From: Terana coerulea
Lineage: Eukaryota; Basidiomycota; Agaricomycetes; Polyporales; Phanerochaetaceae
NCBI GenBank assembly: GCA_024811115.1
Contig: JAKOGH010000836.1
Location: 1 to 10,350, forward strand
Reading direction: 5' to 3'
Length of the DNA stretch: 10,350 nt
Below the pieces are notes generated by a model, which ran no database searches, was not told the origin of the DNA, and was given only the letters and a program-made list of their open reading frames with translations. Below, piece by piece: positions 7,695-10,350 of this stretch. How positions within the stretch are numbered: position 1 is the first letter of the stretch; the number at the start of each line of letters is the position of its first letter. The position numbers and the translations under genes are program-made.

Positions 7695-7764
7695 CTGGCA
7701 TGATAGGAAAGAATACTGTGAGGTAGCGCTAAACGCATAGCCGCAAAGCACTCCCAGCAGGTAC
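7695..7764 (-). other. Predicted intron 3 of the F-box-type gene
   Basis: On the minus strand it has a GTACCT donor, a CTCAC branch and a TGCCAG acceptor, 70 nt. Removing it joins the segments before and after in frame and bypasses the stop at 7729-7731. Confidence 0.5.
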
Positions 7765-8587
7765 GAGTTCGTGCTCGTCTGACATTTGTGGGAAGCTCAG
7801 CGGGAGGAAGCAGCTCTGCAGCTGCTGCACGTCCGCGCCACTGATGTTACATATGGGCAGCTCGCCGTATGCATTCCCGACGACGGCGATGCCCAAGCCT
7901 TCGTCGTAGTCGTACACGCCCATCGCGTAGAGGCCCAATAGCTCCACGTGACCCCGAACGTGAGCTTGCGCTCGTTAAAGACCTCCTCGCGGTCATCGTC
8001 GCGAGTATCGTCGGTGCTGGGCTCGTCGTCGGCTCCTCCTTCGTGAATCGTTGCAGTTGGTCGAGAGCGAGCCCCGGGCAGGCGCTGGGTCATGGTGACG
8101 AAGGAGAAGGTGCCAGTCGGCTCAGTGAGTGCCTGTAGCCAGGACACGACCGTGCCGTCCGCGGACAGTGTGGGCTTATACGGGTCCTCAGTGCGGATCC
8201 AGTCCGGGTCGCCGTTTAGTAGACGTTCGTGGAGCTTTACACTTATGAGTGGTTCGTACGGAAGGACCCTGACAGGCTCCATGGTGAAGTTTGGGTGCAA
8301 AGCAGGGTCTTTTTGGAGGTCGGCGAGGGCAAACTCGTGGGCCTTAACGCCATCCTCGCCCGACGTGCACAAAACGACCGTTGCGTCTCCGTTCGGTCCG
8401 CCCACGCAGGCGGCGGTCGACGATGACCGGATGGCGAAGTCTGCAAACGCGGCAGGCGACTCGAAGCGGTATCTCCAGGCAGCAGTCACCTCGCCCCGTC
8501 GTCCACAACCACCATCTTCATGATGTTGAGGGAGTCGTAAGTGACCACGTATATGAGATCTTCGTGGAAGAGCATGGCAGCGCATCC

Positions 8588-8636
8588 CTGCGTATGGATT
8601 GTTAGAAGAGTATTCATCAGAGGCGGTGCGCTTCAC
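8588..8636 (-). other. Predicted intron 2 of the F-box-type gene
   Basis: On the minus strand it has a GTGAAG donor, a TCTAAC branch and a TACGCAG acceptor, 49 nt. Splicing joins VQQ to the family-like GCAAMLFHEDLIYVVTYDSL, which is otherwise in a different frame. Confidence 0.65.
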
Positions 8637-9348
8637 CTGTTGTACACTTGTAGATTCTTCAGCGAGAACAGCGGTGAATCCGGTAACGGACGCCGCAAAG
8701 CCTGGCATCGTACGATTATCGCGCTCCGCATAACCAGCGACATGCTCCCAGAAGCCACGAAGCTGGCCGATACCGGGAACACGCATAAGGCGAAAAAATG
8801 CATGTTTGTCTCCCTCCTTGCGCAAAGTTATAGTCGAGAACAGGCTGTCTGAAACAGCAATATCAGTATGCAGATAGTGGGTATAGACTAGCATCACTTG
8901 CACTTTTGTACGAAGCTCCAACGCAACGGCCAATGCCCTTCCTGAGCCTGAGTATACCCGTTGCTGACCGGCCCTTCCAGGAAAACCTCCGCAGAGGGTA
9001 TCGGTGGTAGTATTCCACAAGCCATCAACACGACATCGGCCAGCCGCCAAAGACTCAGTACACTGGTAGTGCTGTCGGAAGACGCGACAAGCAGCCATTG
9101 TCCCTGCACAATCTTGACCCAAGTCGCCGAGCGCGTTTGGTCGAACGGTATGAAGGACGGCGGGGTCTCGGCCTTTCCTGTCAGAGAGTGGCGTAGTCGG
9201 AAGCAATGGACGACTATAGCCTCGCACTGTTCTCCAGTTAGGCCGTCGAAGTAACGGATGTACGTTGGAATGAATAGCTTGCGGGCGATGACATCGTATG
9301 AGATTTGGCCTATCGGTGTGCTTAGCCAGAGGGTGGTACCATATCCGC

Positions 9349-9403
9349 CTGCCATACATATTGCCGTGAGCCGCCGCTTTGCCCCTGTGTTTATCTTGCT
9401 CAC
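9349..9403 (-). other. Predicted intron 1 of the F-box-type gene
   Basis: On the minus strand it has a GTGAGC donor, a GCTCAC branch and a TGGCAG acceptor, 55 nt. It links an upstream exon to the frame carrying VIARKLFIPTYIRY, but that upstream exon frame differs by one base from the frame carrying the F-box-like peptide. Confidence 0.45.
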
Positions 9404-9508
9404 CGAAATCCTTAAGCACCTTTCCATGAGCAGCCGCGGCGGCACAGTACAGTCCGCGAACAGGTCGTTGAATAGCGATGAAGGTAAGTAGTGGTGGTAC
9501 GAAAGCAA

Positions 9509-10350
9509 GTCCTGGCGCTTAGCGCTTGCCCCTGGCCAAGACTTTGGTCGTTACCACCACATTCATCCCACTCTACTTCGTCGTCTCTCGTCGGACCATG
9601 CCTAAACCTCTCTTCGAAGCTCTGGGTTGACGATGGGATACAGAAGCGAACTATCCTCGACAGGCATGTGCCAGCCTAGACCGGACCTGCCCACCTCTCG
9701 GCCCAGACTGTTCCTATTCGCGAACGGCATCTTAACACGCTTGCTCATGGACACGAAGTTGCATATCGGAGACGTAGAACAGCTTTCATAAAGCGTTGTA
9801 GTTGAAGGGGTTACCGTTGGTCCATGTTTCGGTACGCATATTCCTTTGGCACAGATCGCTTCAGATGCTGAAAGGACTGTGGATTATCAGACTCGCCGTG
9901 TTCAGACCAAAGATCAAAGCCTCAGTCGCTGTCGTCCGAGAGAAGTACATGGATTTTCAGTAAAGTAAATCATGGACGTGCCTGTACACCGCTCTGCAGA
10001 TGACCATGTCACTGTTTCCCTGTTAATTGTTGTCCGCTATCCAACATATGCAAGTCCAGTGATCTCAGCGTGTTCTTCCCGTGCGACCAAAGATCTCTGC
10101 CCATTTTCGTCTTTGCGGCAAATCCGCACATTTGCGGAATTCAAGCTGTCTTCGGAGTTCGGGCAATGGATGGCTTGTGGGCGATATTATCTCTTCAGGC
10201 GGAAAGACCGTGTGTGCTTCTTTTCGTGCTATTCTATCATACCCTGGCTCACTCTATCTCAGATCTCTCCGCTCAATATGTGATAAATTCATTATCTTCC
10301 CAGTTGCAAATGCCACTACCAACACTACGGTGAAATTATTTCTCTGGAGC
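9509..10350. other. Region upstream of the F-box-type gene, no gene recognised
   Basis: This should hold the promoter and possibly a first exon of the minus-strand gene. Short ATG-started frames on the minus strand (for example from 9660 and from 9569) end quickly and cannot be linked with confidence. On the plus strand, overlapping frames at 9972-10283 and 10070-10333 show no motif. A small inverted repeat lies at 10123-10138. Confidence 0.4.
10123..10138. repeat. Short inverted repeat
   Basis: TCCGCA (10123-10128) and TGCGGA (10133-10138) pair across a 4-nt loop; another TTTGCGG copy lies just upstream, near 10112-10118. It may be a binding site or chance. Confidence 0.4.

Larger units (their letters stand above)
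7309..9508 (-). pseudogene. F-box/propeller-like protein gene with multiple frame breaks
   Basis: Read from 9508 down, an F-box-like start (LPSSLFNDLFADCTVP) is followed by SYDVIARKLFIPTYIRYFDG and then by propeller-style strands such as TWVKIVQGQWLLVASSD, YRFESPAAFADFAI, LSADGTVVSWLQAL, GLYAMGVYDYDEGL and DGTVWFAYVPLAGAQ. These resemble an Agaricomycete-specific family of F-box proteins with a WD40-like C-terminal half, presumably SCF adaptors; the name rests on memory of the family, not a search. Predicted introns: 9403-9349, 8636-8588 and 7764-7695. The frame changes near 8931-8934, 8487-8500, 7944-7951 and 7430-7441, and probably once near 9420; each is a net loss of one base. Between breaks the protein reads cleanly for 100-170 residues, without substitution-type stops. 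It ends with TAA at 7309-7311. It is a young pseudogene, or an intact gene with sequence errors. The true start upstream of 9508 is not visible. Confidence 0.7.

Noticed and set aside
7073..7738. 221-codon minus-strand frame
   Set aside because: It is the third frame of the F-box-type gene's 3' part; it is rich in Arg, Ser and Pro and has no propeller-like peptides.
9972..10333. Two overlapping plus-strand frames of about 90-100 codons
   Set aside because: They share the same DNA in two frames, start without a promoter and show no recognisable domain.

Overview
The window looks like nuclear DNA of a basidiomycete fungus, most likely an Agaricomycete of the Polyporales type. Coding blocks are GC-rich and cut by very short introns (45-70 nt) with GTRNGT-like donors and CTAAC/CTCAC branch sites. 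The one well preserved gene is a multi-exon MFS sugar/polyol transporter, and the other two recognisable loci look like the large, fast-evolving F-box families of these fungi. No RNA gene, CRISPR array, transposase or reverse transcriptase is visible.

Layout. 1-280: an open frame running in from the left edge, function unknown. 394-860: a TATA box and the 5' part of an F-box gene, broken by frame changes and cut off where a 241-bp repeat begins. 861-1101 and 3819-4060: two copies of that repeat in opposite orientation, about 98% identical by eye, bracketing a 2.7-kb segment. Inside the bracket, 1145-2590 is AT-richer and gene-poor, and 2591-3660 is GC-rich with one convincing intron but no recognisable protein. 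4061-4664: upstream region of the transporter, with a TATA box and three CreA/Mig1-type hexamers. 4665-6863: the transporter, seven exons. 6864-7308: convergent intergenic region. 7309-9508 (minus): a second F-box-type gene of the propeller-like kind, with at least four frame changes and three predicted introns. 9509-10350: nothing assignable.

The most important reading point is about quality. In the minus-strand F-box gene, and at two places in the transporter, every frame disagreement is a net loss of one base, and I saw no clear substitution-type nonsense codon. That pattern fits under-called bases in the consensus at least as well as genuine pseudogenes. The 'pseudogene' labels should be read with this in mind.

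I see no previously undescribed multi-gene system. The best leads are the inverted 241-bp repeat carrying a conserved G-quadruplex motif and ending an F-box relic, and the exon/intron conflict in the transporter.
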